DNA of 64,000 nt from Neobacillus sp. PS3-34 (GTDB lineage: Bacteria > Bacillota > Bacilli > Bacillales > Cytobacillaceae): assembly GCF_030915465.1 (NCBI RefSeq), contig NZ_CP133267.1, positions 2,634,501 through 2,698,500 on the forward strand, read 5' to 3'. Position numbers and translations under genes: made by a program. Of the stretch, positions 38,183 through 46,702 are shown piece by piece; within the stretch, counting starts at the first letter, position 1, and every line of letters begins with the position of its first letter. Below the pieces are notes generated by a model that saw nothing but the letters and a program-made list of their open reading frames with translations, made no database searches and had not been told where the DNA came from.

Positions 38183-38749
38183 ATGACAAAGAGAAATAAG
38201 GAGTTGTCACTAGAACAACGTGAAGAACTACTCAGAATCTTGAAAGCCCGTTTTGAGAAAAACATGAACCGACATAAAGGTCTTGAATGGGCTAAAGTAC
38301 AAGCTAAGCTCGAAGCTAATACTGAAAAACTATGGTCGCTCAATGAAATGGAAGAAACTGGCGGTGAACCGGATGTTGTTGGCCAGGATAAAAAAACGGG
38401 CGAATACATTTTTTATGATTGTTCGGCGGAAAGTCCTAAAGGTCGCAGAAGTACTTGTTACGACCGTGAAGCGCTAGAGTCAAGGAAAAATCATAAACCA
38501 GAAAATAACGCTATTGATATGGCAATTGCCATGGACATTGACCTTTTAACGGAAGAACAATACCGAGAGCTACAGAAACTTGGAAATTTCGATATGAAGA
38601 CGTCGAGCTGGGTGCAAACACCTTCTAATATTAGAAAACTAGGCGGGGCCATCTTTTGTGATCGTCGCTACGACACTGTCTTTGTATACCACAATGGAGC
38701 AGAATCCTACTATGCTGCAAGGGGTTTCCGTGGCTCGCTAAGGGTCTAA
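38183..38749 (+). CDS. DUF4256 family protein
   Basis: 188 residues with AAAGGAG 8 nt upstream. MTKRNKELSLEQREELLRIL then FEKNMNRHKGLEWAKVQAKL, EETGGEPDVVGQDKKTGEYI and FYDCSAESPKGRRSTCYDRE are hallmarks of DUF4256. Conserved cysteines and charged residues hint at an enzyme, but none is known. Cytosolic, single gene. Confidence 0.85.
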   Translation: MTKRNKELSLEQREELLRILKARFEKNMNRHKGLEWAKVQAKLEANTEKLWSLNEMEETGGEPDVVGQDKKTGEYIFYDCSAESPKGRRSTCYDREALESRKNHKPENNAIDMAIAMDIDLLTEEQYRELQKLGNFDMKTSSWVQTPSNIRKLGGAIFCDRRYDTVFVYHNGAESYYAARGFRGSLRV

Positions 38750-38811
38750 ATTTTGCACAGACAGCTAATTTTGAATTTGAGAACGGGTTTCCTGATTCTT
38801 CAACTATCAGA

Positions 38812-38845
38812 TGCTTTTCTTCAAGAAGGAGAAAGGCTTTTTCTT
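38812..38845 (+). terminator. Weak terminator of the TTCAAGAAG family
   Basis: GCTTTTCTTC pairs with GGAGAAAGGC using two wobble pairs, followed by TTTTTCTT. It resembles the stronger copy at 44989-45020. Confidence 0.5.
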
Positions 38846-38965
38846 ATGGAAGTAAAGGGTGAGGATTGTTTATATGATTTCTTTACCCAAGAGGTATTTT
38901 ATATATTTACATAGAATTGCTATGCGGAAACATTTAAGACGTACATATGAAAAAAGGAGGATTGT

Positions 38966-39277
38966 ATGCTTAAAAGGAATAGGTTAATCATAATTTTATT
39001 TATTTTAAACACCTTAGTTATTGTGTCACCCCTAATAACAAAGGATAGGGTAGATAGTAACAATGAATTAAAGCACGTTCAATTTGGTTTTCCGATACCT
39101 TTTATTACACAGGACCAATCTTATTTTGATCCTCCTTTTCCTTATAATATGCGTATAGATCTTAGGTTTGGTGAGAGTGGTTTAATTGGGTTTAAAGTTC
39201 TATCATTTATATCTTCTGTGTTTATAGCAAATATTGCTGGTTTATATATAAATAATCTTCTTAGTAAGATGCAATAG
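38966..39277 (+). CDS. Hypothetical membrane protein, 103 aa
   Basis: AAAGGAGG precedes the ATG. MLKRNRLIIILFILNTLVIV is an N-terminal helix; a polar extracellular part (QFGFPIPFITQDQSYFDPPF) is followed by a second helix (GFKVLSFISSVFIANIAGLY). The short PFPYNM segment recalls small Bacillus membrane proteins of unknown function. It sits 37 bp before the DUF4926 gene and could be its partner, but this is inference. Confidence 0.65.
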   Translation: MLKRNRLIIILFILNTLVIVSPLITKDRVDSNNELKHVQFGFPIPFITQDQSYFDPPFPYNMRIDLRFGESGLIGFKVLSFISSVFIANIAGLYINNLLSKMQ

Positions 39278-39314
39278 CGTTTATTGCTACTCTAATCGAT
39301 AGGAAGTGAATTTA

Positions 39315-39497
39315 TTGAAGCAATTTGATCAAGTAAGAATCTTAAAGGACATTCCGGATGAGGGGATTTCTATTGGGCAAATAGGATACATACTAGAAGT
39401 TTATGATGATTATCATTTTGAAGTTGAAATATCAGATTGTAAAGGGCAAACACTTTTCTTGGGCTCCTTACCGGCTGAGTACCTGGAAGTTGTTTAA
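39315..39497 (+). CDS. DUF4926 domain protein
   Basis: TTG at 39315 is preceded by AGGA at 10 nt; the GTG at 39306 overlaps that site. The 60-residue product has QFDQVRILKDIPDEGISIGQ then IGYILEVYDDYHFEVEISDC, a small beta barrel of the DUF4926 family (SH3-like). Relatives occur as single small genes, some in toxin/immunity loci, but no toxin is adjacent here. Confidence 0.75.
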   Translation: MKQFDQVRILKDIPDEGISIGQIGYILEVYDDYHFEVEISDCKGQTLFLGSLPAEYLEVV

Positions 39498-39543
39498 CTA
39501 TCGGGGAGTCTGAAGAAATGTACTCACAAATGGAGGGGTTACA

Positions 39544-39796
39544 TTGGTTTTTTTCTATATTCTAACTGATGAAGACAACGAGGATTATCAAATAGCGGAA
39601 GATGAAATTATTAGTTTGAAAAAGTTGTAGAAATTTTTCAACTGACAGGTTCCGGTTTGTTGGCCAGGAAGGATTAGAGTCCTTTTTTGTGAATTCCTTA
39701 TTAAAGAAACGGGTCAGTATTGTTCTAAAAGACTTCTTGCAAATGGCCTTATGTACAGTGCACTTTAAAGAAAAAACAAACGTCGACAAATTATGA
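39544..39796 (+). pseudogene. Frameshifted small gene of unknown family
   Basis: TTG at 39544 after GGAGGGG starts VFFYILTDEDNEDYQIAEDE, stopped at about 39629. Other frames continue EKVVEIFQLT and DRFRFVGQEGLESFFVNSLL, then VSIVLKDFLQMALCTVHFKE to TGA at 39794. The pieces read naturally as one protein of about 84 residues with two shifts. Unrecognised family, perhaps an immunity-type gene given the neighbour. Confidence 0.4.
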
Positions 39797-39927
39797 TGAC
39801 TTTTAAGAATAATGTGGAATAATTACTAATATAATTTGGTTCTTTCTTAACGTATAGATGTTTGTAAGGAACAGTCATAAACATAATGAACATGATGATA
39901 TTGAAGAGAATATGAAAGGTAACGAAG

Positions 39928-41178
39928 ATGAGTATAATAAAGGATTTTTTGCTACAACTAACGCTTATAGTATTACCCATATTTATTTACTTTACATTTA
40001 TTACGGAGAGGGTAAAGAGTGATAAAAACAGAAACGTAATAATGTCCATTTTATGGGGAGTAGCAATATTATTTTGCATGTCCTTTCCAGTGAGTTTTGG
40101 TCAAAATGCTCGTTTGGAGTTAAGAATTATTCCCCTGTTATTTGGCAGTTTATACGGCGGATTTTGGTCAGGCATCTTCCTATCAGCCCTTATCGTACTT
40201 TATCGACTTTATTTTGGAATCAGTATTGGATTTTATAATACTGTTCTTACTTTATTATTAACACTGCCTGTTATATTGTTTTTTCAAAAATCGTTCGCCC
40301 GTTCGAAAAAAGATAAAAGGGTTAAAATTGCCGTGGGTCTTTCCCTTTACTACTGTCTTATTGGCCTTGCTTTTTTTGTTATTTTAAGAGGCTTTTCCAT
40401 TGAGTATATTAAAGTACAGATTATTCATCTTATCTTTGCAGTGATAGCTACTTGGTTCTTTATAATTTTAAATGAAACGATCAGGGAGATTCACCAGCTA
40501 CGATCAGAGTTGGAAAATACGGAGAAATTACGAGTAATAAGTGAGTTAACAAGTGTTTTCGCTCATGAAATTAGAAATCCGATGCAAGTTACTCGTGGCT
40601 TTCTGCAACTTCTAAACGAGCCTGATTTGCCTAATAAAAAGAAGGAATATATCCAACTATCCATTGGAGAATTAGATCGTGCTAATGAAATTATTAATGA
40701 TTTTTTATCTTTTGGAAAACCCTCAATAAATAACAACGAAAGAATCGATGTAGGTTATCAGGTACAACGTGTAGTAAATATCCTTCAAAGTTACACCATG
40801 AACCGTAATGTTGAGATTAAACCTGATATTCTTGATAACTGTTGGATTTATGCTAATGCTCAAAAATTGAACCAGGCTTTGATTAATATTATGAAAAATG
40901 CGATAGAATCTATGCCGAATGGTGGAATTGTTTGGATTACATGTACTTCAACAGATGATGGATATATAAAGATTAACATTAAGGACCAAGGAATTGGTAT
41001 GACAAAAAAGCAAATTGATCGGCTTGGAGCTCCGTTTTATTCCTTAAAGGAAAGTGGGACAGGACTAGGAACGATGGTGAGTTTTCAAATTGTTCGTTCT
41101 TTCAAAGGTAAAATACAAGTGAACAGTGAAAAGGATATTGGGACAGAATTTATTATTCTTTTACCCCAGATAACCTAA
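39928..41178 (+). CDS. KinB-like sensor histidine kinase (5TM-LYT type)
   Basis: 416 residues with GAAAGG upstream. Six hydrophobic segments fill residues 5-185, including the LYGGFWSGIFLSALIVLYRL pattern of 5TMR-LYT sensors. Kinase core: H-box H213 (SVFAHEIRNPMQVTRGFLQL), N-box N324, G1 at D353 (KDQGIGM) and G2 GTGLGTM at 377-383. It lacks a PAS domain. The closest type is KinB, which feeds phosphate into the sporulation phosphorelay. No response regulator gene is adjacent, which fits phosphorelay kinases. Signal and target are inferred from family. Confidence 0.85.
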   Translation: MSIIKDFLLQLTLIVLPIFIYFTFITERVKSDKNRNVIMSILWGVAILFCMSFPVSFGQNARLELRIIPLLFGSLYGGFWSGIFLSALIVLYRLYFGISIGFYNTVLTLLLTLPVILFFQKSFARSKKDKRVKIAVGLSLYYCLIGLAFFVILRGFSIEYIKVQIIHLIFAVIATWFFIILNETIREIHQLRSELENTEKLRVISELTSVFAHEIRNPMQVTRGFLQLLNEPDLPNKKKEYIQLSIGELDRANEIINDFLSFGKPSINNNERIDVGYQVQRVVNILQSYTMNRNVEIKPDILDNCWIYANAQKLNQALINIMKNAIESMPNGGIVWITCTSTDDGYIKINIKDQGIGMTKKQIDRLGAPFYSLKESGTGLGTMVSFQIVRSFKGKIQVNSEKDIGTEFIILLPQIT

Positions 41179-41451
41179 AGCGAGAGAGCCTATGCCAAAC
41201 ATCAAAAAAAGAACGGAAAAAATACGGGCCAAAGGAACCAATCAGAAATAAGTGGATAAAGCATATTATGAAAATCAAGATAGATAGCAATAAAAGTACC
41301 ATTACAATGTTCGGGAGTTAAACTAAAGTTAGATCTCAAGAGGATGCTTGAGTTAAAGATTGGGAGGTGCTGCCGCATCTCCTTTTCTTCTTCAATAAAC
41401 GGGGCAAGATAGTTTATTAAATGGTGTATCGAAAGGAAAATCAATTAAATT
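41179..41451. other. Intergenic region with a possible relic
   Basis: A startless plus-strand stretch (PIRNKWIKHIMKIKIDSNKS and TITMFGS) ends at about 41322 and looks like a gene tail. GGGAGGTGCTGCCGCATCTC around 41361-41380 is an imperfect hairpin. Nothing else recognised. Confidence 0.3.
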
Positions 41452-41901
41452 ATGACTCAATACATTTATCTTGCTTCACCTATGAGATTACCTAAAGGTT
41501 CGTTTGGATCAAAATCCGTGTCTCCTAAAAAACCGAATGTCTTTAAAAATGAATTAGATTTCACCCATCTATATTTCGAAAATAATTACGATAGCAAATT
41601 AAAACGTAGATTTTCATACAGTCCCCACTTCTCTTTTAATCACCAAGTAGCAGCTTACTCTAATCACATCCCTTTAAAATATGAAATAAAAGGAACAGCG
41701 GAAGAAGAGAAGTGTTTAACAATACTATATTTTTATCTAGAAGAAGCCATTCAAGCTAGTGGCATTGTAGAGTATTTTACTTGTTTGAGTAGTAAAGAAG
41801 AGCTGTCAATTTCAAAAAAACGAAACATTCGCTGGAAAGACATAAAAGACCCCTATGACCTGGTGTTGGAAGATCGGGAGTTTTGGGAGATTACACTTTA
41901 G
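41452..41901 (+). CDS. Hypothetical protein, 149 aa
   Basis: MTQYIYLASPMRLPKGSFGS begins a soluble protein with mixed helices and strands; AEEEKCLTILYFYLEEAIQA is a likely helix and KKRNIRWKDIKDPYDLVLED a charged segment near the end. The ATG has AAAGGA 14 nt upstream, a long spacing. It resembles short Bacillus proteins annotated only as hypothetical. I do not recognise a domain. Confidence 0.6.
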   Translation: MTQYIYLASPMRLPKGSFGSKSVSPKKPNVFKNELDFTHLYFENNYDSKLKRRFSYSPHFSFNHQVAAYSNHIPLKYEIKGTAEEEKCLTILYFYLEEAIQASGIVEYFTCLSSKEELSISKKRNIRWKDIKDPYDLVLEDREFWEITL

Positions 41902-41924
41902 TTATCAATATAAATGATTTATTG

Positions 41925-41995
41925 TGCTAACTGGTGCAAGAGTTGAAGATCCGCAGCTGCCATTCTTGGTGGCTACTTTCTTATTGCACTAACGA
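41925..41995 (+). repeat. Terminator-like repeat, CAGCTGCCA family
   Basis: TGTGCTAACTGGTGCAAGAG, then GAAGATCCGCAGCTGCCATT and GGTGGCTACTTTCTTATT. The GCTGCCA/TGGTGGC stem followed by a T-rich tract recurs at 43150-43215, 61828-61862 and 62740-62781 with similar flanks. Confidence 0.6.
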
Positions 41996-42138
41996 TGCTG
42001 GTTTGTTCAATAAGGCATGAATGTCTTTTTTGTCGTATAAGACCTAAAAAGCGCTACGAAACCAAATGTGATATTTTCTTGAAATCCGCGGAAGAATATG
42101 GTTAATAATATTCCTTTAGTAAGAGGGCGGATGAATTC

Positions 42139-42627
42139 ATGAATCTTGAAAGATGGATTTTAATTGGAGTTATCGCTATTTCTATCTTAGCAATTTTTAC
42201 ATTAATACCAAGAAATAAAGCAAGGGAAGCTTGGGTCCTATTTTTATTTCTTCAGGTTATTACTTGGCCAGCTGGTTTGTTTGCAGTAGAAATGGGATGG
42301 ATTGAGTATCCGGTTCAATTGATAAAAGGTGTTAATCAATATAACCGAAGTAGCTTAACTTTTGAGTTTTTCCTTTTTCCTATTGTAGCTATCATTTTTA
42401 GTTTGTATTTTCCGAATGTTAGAGGGTATAGGGCAATTATTTATTATGTATGTTTTGCAGGTTTTTTTACACTTATTGAAGTGTTACTTGAAAGAACAAC
42501 AAGGCTTGTGGAATATCACGGGTGGACATGGTATTGGACATTAATTACTGTCATGATTTCTTTATTTATCAACCACAAATACTATTTGTGGTATAAACAA
42601 AAGTTGATTAAGGTGAATACCAGATGA
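42139..42627 (+). CDS. CBO0543 family membrane protein
   Basis: 162 residues. Five hydrophobic segments: WILIGVIAISILAIFTLI, ARE-AWVLFLFLQVITWPAG, FEFFLFPIVAIIFSLYF, IIYYVCFAGFFTLIEVLLER, WTLITVMISLFINHKYYLWY. The sequence ALERT-type loop (VEYHGWTWYWT) fits the CBO0543 family, found in sporulating Firmicutes, with unknown role. It overlaps the start of a paralogous gene by 4 bp (ATGA), so the pair is translated together. Confidence 0.8.
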   Translation: MNLERWILIGVIAISILAIFTLIPRNKAREAWVLFLFLQVITWPAGLFAVEMGWIEYPVQLIKGVNQYNRSSLTFEFFLFPIVAIIFSLYFPNVRGYRAIIYYVCFAGFFTLIEVLLERTTRLVEYHGWTWYWTLITVMISLFINHKYYLWYKQKLIKVNTR

Positions 42628-43091
42628 GCAAAGAATTTTTCATTTTAGCTTTTTCATGGGTTATCTCCATTATGACATTGTTAAGCATCTCAAAAGGAAG
42701 GACACGATTGACTCAAATAACTTTTTTACTTACTCAAGCATTAGCATGGCTATTTGAATTTATCCTTGTCTTCTTTGACTTGGTAGAATTTCCTTATAGG
42801 GAATTCAAGATTGCAACAAATATGAGTTTTTCACTATATTACTTAATATTTCCTACAGTTGGCGTTTTGTTTATCCTGTTTTATCCCAAACAAGCCAGTA
42901 ATCTAAAGGTGCTACTATATTATTTGTTTTTCTCAATGGTGATACCAACTTATTCTTCTTTAGCAGAAAAGTATAGTAACCTTTTTCAATTTATCAACTG
43001 GAACTGGGGCATCCATGTATTAGCAGATTTAATTATTTTTTATATTTTGAAGAAATTTATATTCTGGTTTCAAAAAGCTATAGATAGTTAG
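42624..43091 (+). CDS. CBO0543 family membrane protein, second copy
   Basis: 155 residues, starting in the ATGA overlap with the preceding gene. Five membrane helices in the same order as its neighbour: FFILAFSWVISIMTLLSIS, ITFLLTQALAWLFEFILVFF, SLYYLIFPTVGVLFILFY, LLYYLFFSMVIPTYSSLAEK, GIHVLADLIIFYILKKFIFW. Sequence identity to the first copy is low, so the duplication is old. The products may form a heteromer. Confidence 0.8.
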   Translation: MSKEFFILAFSWVISIMTLLSISKGRTRLTQITFLLTQALAWLFEFILVFFDLVEFPYREFKIATNMSFSLYYLIFPTVGVLFILFYPKQASNLKVLLYYLFFSMVIPTYSSLAEKYSNLFQFINWNWGIHVLADLIIFYILKKFIFWFQKAIDS

Positions 43092-43713
43092 GGTCTTTTA
43101 AAAATTAATCTTACTACACAGTACGAAAAAATTGTGCAATAAATAGGATGGTCTGTTGAACTAAGGGGTGCAAGAGTAAAAGATCCAGCTGCCAATGGCT
43201 GTTTTTTTTATTCAACTAACGGGTGAGATTCAAAAAATTTATAAGTTATGCTACGTTCGTGGTCCAGAGGGAATTATTTTAGAGTTGGCGGAGAAAATCA
43301 GATAAATATTGAATGGGACTTTAAATGATTTAGATTTCCAACTTTAAAGATTTCTTCTTAAATTATCGGGTGCAAGAGTTGAATAAGAACAAGTAATTTA
43401 TAATGAAGAAAACTCACTTCATTTTGGGGCGAGTTTTGCTTTTTTATATGCCATTTAATATATCAAAAGGATTGTCATTTCGGTGCATTTTTTTAGAAAA
43501 GCACCTCAAAACAGAACCCTTTAATTACAGTTGTGGCGTTTTTTTTTGTATAAGAGCAGGGATTTTGCGATCGAACCATGACCAAGAATCAAGTGTCATT
43601 ATAACAAACTTCACTGGATTTCCTATTTAAAAAGAAAGATTTTACCAAAACAATTTTTTACTTTTTTTAAATGGTATGATTAAGAAAAATTACTTGTACA
43701 AGGAGTATTTTAA
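43092..43713. repeat. Gene-free stretch with terminator-like repeats
   Basis: GCTGCCAATGGCTGTTTTTT at 43190-43209 follows ACTAAGGGGTGCAAGAG, a repeat also at 41925-41995. A second GGGTGCAAGAGTTGAATAAG lies at 43368-43387. AAAACTCACTTCATTTTGG with GGCGAGTTTTGCTTTTT (43408-43445) is a likely terminator. The open frame 43403-43630 lies on that hairpin and has no ribosome binding site, so no gene is called. Confidence 0.55.
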
Positions 43714-44142
43714 ATGGGTGTTCGTTTCCAAACTTCTCGTTTTCATGTCGAATATGGCCCTCATTCACTTTTTGAAAGAGTGAAATTTAAATTTTTACAA
43801 CCAAGAACTTTGAAATTAAATGGTAAGCATTATAAACAGAGAAAAGAAGAAAGAAATATTCCAAGTAACATAATTGACTATCTATTGGATTTTAATCCTG
43901 CTCAATGGAAGTTAGTCACAGCTGAAGTTCGAAACGATACTGGTAAATTTGTAAATACTACCTGGGAAAAGATGATTTTTCAGCATAAGTATTGGGTAAC
44001 TATTGGTTTCGGTGATATAGTTCAAACGATAATCAGGAAGGACAGCGAAGGTTTTGGCTACGATATAATAAAGGAAGGAACATTCTACGACTTTGTTTCG
44101 GAGGTAAACGATCTATTAATGAAACAGGACACTTCTCAATAA
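43714..44142 (+). CDS. Hypothetical protein, possible BECR-fold (DUF4258-like) RNase relative
   Basis: 142 residues with AAGGAG upstream. Residues about 33-110 have the order LNGKHYKQRKEERNIPSNII, WKLVTAEVRNDTGKFVNTTW and YWVTIGFGDIVQTIIRK: a basic helix with H and R followed by strands, as in DUF4258/BrnT-type toxins. This match is by pattern only. No antitoxin-like gene is adjacent. It could also be a solitary metabolic protein. Confidence 0.5.
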   Translation: MGVRFQTSRFHVEYGPHSLFERVKFKFLQPRTLKLNGKHYKQRKEERNIPSNIIDYLLDFNPAQWKLVTAEVRNDTGKFVNTTWEKMIFQHKYWVTIGFGDIVQTIIRKDSEGFGYDIIKEGTFYDFVSEVNDLLMKQDTSQ

Positions 44143-44250
44143 TTAATTTATATCGTATTGGCACGGTCAAAAACCGTGCCATTATGTATGTCATTTGCAG
44201 TTTTACCTTTTTAAAAAGCGGTAAAAGGTTAAAACTGATAAATACAAAGA

Positions 44251-44620
44251 TTAGTCATTAAAATATTTTTTAATATCAATATTACTGACTACATAGTATT
44301 GCTTGGTTAAAATATTTCCTGTATCTATAAAAATTTCAACCTCGTTCTTCCTATCTTTTTTTTCAAAGACAAGTATTCCATCGCCCTCTTTCGAAGTGTA
44401 TTTTGTTTGCATCTTTTTTATAACTTTCATTTATTAAATCAGATAACTGGTTAATTTTCTTTTTATCCTTGAGTTCAGAAACTTTGTCTTTTTGATTATC
44501 AACCATTTTATAGAGGGTGATAGTTTCATAGTCCTTCTCAACTATTTTTGAGCCATTACATGAGACTAGAAATGGTAATAAAATCGTAATGAGCAAAATA
44601 AGGAATATTCTTTTATTCAA
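44251..44620 (-). pseudogene. Small lipoprotein gene, frameshifted in an A-run
   Basis: MNKRIFLILLITILLPFLVS followed by C21 is a signal peptide with lipobox LVSC. The frame continues to ESYKKDANKIHF and stops at 44363. The alternative frame after AAAAAAG reads MQTKYTSKEGDGILVFEKKD, EVEIFIDTGNILTKQYYVVS and ends YFND at 44251, clearly the natural C terminus. One base fewer in the A6 run (about 44421-44427) restores it. The restored protein has about 122 residues. An A-tract shift could be slippage, phase variation or error. Confidence 0.65.
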
Positions 44621-44643
44621 GTCAATTCACCCCCTATTAAAAT

Positions 44644-44690
44644 TGTAAAAATGCTGACGAAATATAAAATCAAAAATCGTCAGCATCCAT
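44644..44690 (-). terminator. Terminator of the remnant at 44695
   Basis: ATGCTGACGA (44651-44660) pairs perfectly with TCGTCAGCAT (44677-44686); on the minus strand TTTTTACAATTTT follows. Confidence 0.8.
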
Positions 44691-44694
44691 AAAC

Positions 44695-44963
44695 TTAATA
44701 ATTAATAGAATTTTGTTTTAAGCAATTTTTTGCGTAAGAAGAATAACTGTTTGCGAGCCAATCATTCCACCACCCTTTAAGGGTATCATTTACAGTAGAT
44801 TTTGTAATCCCATCCTTTTCAGCTATATATTTTGATTCATATACTCACCAAATGTCTGGCCGCTTAGAGGGTGTAAAGTATCCTCATTAAATGGAACGCC
44901 TTCATATTTGGAATATAGTTCCCGGGCAGCAGAATTTAAACGTGAATTATTCGGTGTACTCAG
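44695..44963 (-). pseudogene. C-terminal gene remnant with a 2-nt insertion
   Basis: Minus strand: LSTPNNSRLNSAARELYSKY, EGVPFNEDTLHPLSGQTFGE, then a shift at GAGTATATGAATC; removing AT restores YESKYIAEKDGITKSTVNDT, LKGWWNDWLANSYSSYAKNC and LKQNSINY with a stop. It ends just before a strong terminator. No start is left. The family is unknown to me; a toxin-module tail is possible. Confidence 0.5.
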
Positions 44964-44988
44964 AAAGATATACGGTATATGTACGAGT

Positions 44989-45020
44989 GCTTTACTTCAA
45001 GAAGAAGTAAAGCCTTTTTC
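44989..45020 (+). terminator. Terminator, TTCAAGAAG family
   Basis: GCTTTACTTC (44989-44998), loop AAGAA, GAAGTAAAGC (45004-45013), then CTTTTTCTT. Perfect 10-bp stem. No plus-strand gene ends close by. Confidence 0.75.
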
Positions 45021-45142
45021 TTATTCAAGTAATGGGCAGTATAATTAAAGAAGCTTTATTAGTTTTTATTCATGGAAATAATAGGATAACGGAGGTCGGA
45101 TGTAGAAACAATTAACAGGTCACAAAATTAAGGAGGACCTTA

Positions 45143-45463
45143 ATGAGCAAATTCAGTTTGTTTGGCAAGTTTACGGTACAAGAAGGCGAACGTGACACAA
45201 TGGTAGATATTTTGTTGGAAGCAGCAGAATCAATGAAGAATCTTGATGAATGCGAGATATATCTCGTAAATATTTCTAAAAGTGAACCAAATTGTGTTTA
45301 TGTTTATGAAGTGTGGAGTAATGAAAATGCCCATCAAGCCTCTCTAACTCTTGAAGCTACACAAACTTTAATAAGCCGTGCAAAACCAATCATTACTGGA
45401 ATGGAGAGAATCAGCACCCTAAAAACAAGGGGTGGGAAGGGCATTTCATCGAATTATTATTAA
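45143..45463 (+). CDS. Antibiotic biosynthesis monooxygenase (ABM)-type protein
   Basis: 106 residues with AGGAGG 5-6 nt upstream. FSLFGKFTVQEGERDTMVDI, CEIYLVNISKSEPNCVYVYE and VWSNENAHQASLTLEATQTL follow the dimeric ferredoxin-like ABM/YgiN pattern (strand-helix-strand, then the EVW motif). Members are quinol monooxygenases or heme-degrading enzymes; others are uncharacterised. The substrate cannot be told from sequence. Confidence 0.8.
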   Translation: MSKFSLFGKFTVQEGERDTMVDILLEAAESMKNLDECEIYLVNISKSEPNCVYVYEVWSNENAHQASLTLEATQTLISRAKPIITGMERISTLKTRGGKGISSNYY

Positions 45464-45545
45464 GCTAACGGCTGCGCTCCTTCAAGAAGGAACTTAACAA
45501 TAATCGAAAAACTAAAAATTTAAAAACAGACAGGAGTTAGATACG

Positions 45546-45893
45546 ATGATAAAAGGTTTCGGAGGAATATTTTGGAGAACTAAGAATCTTGATGTTATAA
45601 AAAAATGGTACAGTGAAGTGTTGAAGATTGAAATAGAAAATTGGAATGGTACTGTGATTAAACCCCAATTAGGAAATGAGACTATCTTTTCTTTCTTTAC
45701 GGAGAATGACAATTATTTTCCAACAGAACAACAAGTGATGTTAAATTTCCAAGTACATAATCTAAACGAAACTATTAAGCATCTTGAACATATCGGTGTA
45801 CCTCTTGCAAAGAAAAAAGAGATTAGTGAATTTGGAAAGTTTATTTGGATTAAAGATCCTGAAGGTCGACTGATCGAGCTTTGGGAGAAATAG
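45546..45893 (+). CDS. VOC/glyoxalase family protein
   Basis: 115 residues with CAGGAG upstream. Two beta-alpha-beta-beta-beta modules: GGIFWRTKNLDVIKKWYSEV with VIKPQLGNETIFSFFTENDN, and VMLNFQVHNLNETIKHLEHI with GKFIWIKDPEGRLIELWEK. The final E in LIELWEK is the usual metal ligand; the first-module ligand position (WRT) lacks the typical H. It may be a bleomycin-resistance-like or dioxygenase-type protein; substrate unknown. Confidence 0.8.
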   Translation: MIKGFGGIFWRTKNLDVIKKWYSEVLKIEIENWNGTVIKPQLGNETIFSFFTENDNYFPTEQQVMLNFQVHNLNETIKHLEHIGVPLAKKKEISEFGKFIWIKDPEGRLIELWEK

Positions 45894-45963
45894 CGGGTTG
45901 TAATCATTTGCTATTAAGCTAACGGATGCTTTAATTGAATAAGCATCCTATATACTATGGATA

Positions 45964-46000
45964 TAAAAAAACGCCAGATAAAAAATATCTGGCGTTTTTT
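45964..46000. terminator. Bidirectional terminator after the VOC gene
   Basis: AAAAAACGCCAGATA pairs with TATCTGGCGTTTTTT around a 5-nt loop. Perfect stem and T-run. Confidence 0.9.
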
Positions 46001-46039
46001 GGCTAATCAGAATTTATATCCATAAAATCTGAACGCATA

Positions 46040-46092
46040 AGAAAAACTAGGGCATTCGCCTAAGTATCTGGCAGATGCCAAGTTTTTCTAAT
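46040..46092 (-). terminator. Hairpin downstream of the 51-residue gene
   Basis: AGAAAAACTAGGGCAT pairs with ATGCC-AAGTTTTTCT (one bulge) across a 19-nt loop, ending in CTAGTTTTTCTTATG on the minus strand. Confidence 0.6.
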
Positions 46093-46118
46093 GCTATTTA
46101 CTTATCCAATTGACCTGC

Positions 46119-46274
46119 TCATTCATCACCTTTTCGGGAACTTTTTGAATGCGTCTCTTCAGCATCGAAATCCTTTTGAGTTAGCAGTTCATCAAGACCG
46201 TATTGTACATTGATTTCTTCAGCTAGCTCTGTTAAAAATTTATCCGACAACAAGGGTTTCTTTTCTTTAGGCAT
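46119..46274 (-). CDS. Small soluble protein, 51 aa
   Basis: ATG at 46274 has AGGAG 6 nt upstream (AGGAGCCAGCC). The product is MPKEKKPLLSDKFLTELAEE followed by INVQYGLDELLTQKDFDAEE and THSKSSRKGDE: a helical, charged protein with no membrane segment. Strong start signal, typical codon use and a downstream hairpin support a real gene. Family not recognised. Confidence 0.6.
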   Translation of the reverse strand: MPKEKKPLLSDKFLTELAEEINVQYGLDELLTQKDFDAEETHSKSSRKGDE

Positions 46275-46702
46275 GGCTGGCTCCTATGTTTTTTGGTTTA
46301 ACTGCAATTCGTTGCAGTATCAACACTATGGACAAATTTTATGGAACATATTCTTTAAATAACAATTTCAGTTAACAGGAGCTTTCTTAGAATAAATCAT
46401 GGGGAAGTCTTATACTTCAACTAAGGGGTAGATTAGGAAAGAAGGAATAGATGATTCAGCATAAAAATTGTTCTGATCTTGATGATGTAAATGATGTGAT
46501 TAAGAGTATCTTGAAGTCGTTAACACGACATGTTAATACATAAAAATAAACTTATAGAGTTCATTTCCTTGTGGGAAAAGATAAAGGAGAATGGAAAAGA
46601 AATAGAGAAATCCTATTAAAATCATTACTTTAAATAATGATATTCGCTAAAAAAGTATACATATGTACTGAAGGTATATTAATACGTTGGGAGTTTATAC
46701 AA

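Noticed and set aside
43403..43630. 75-codon plus-strand frame
   Set aside because: Starts on a terminator-like hairpin without ribosome binding site; composition not protein-like.
46451..46543. 30-codon plus-strand frame after AAGGA
   Set aside because: Too short, no recognisable pattern, ribosome binding site very close to the start.
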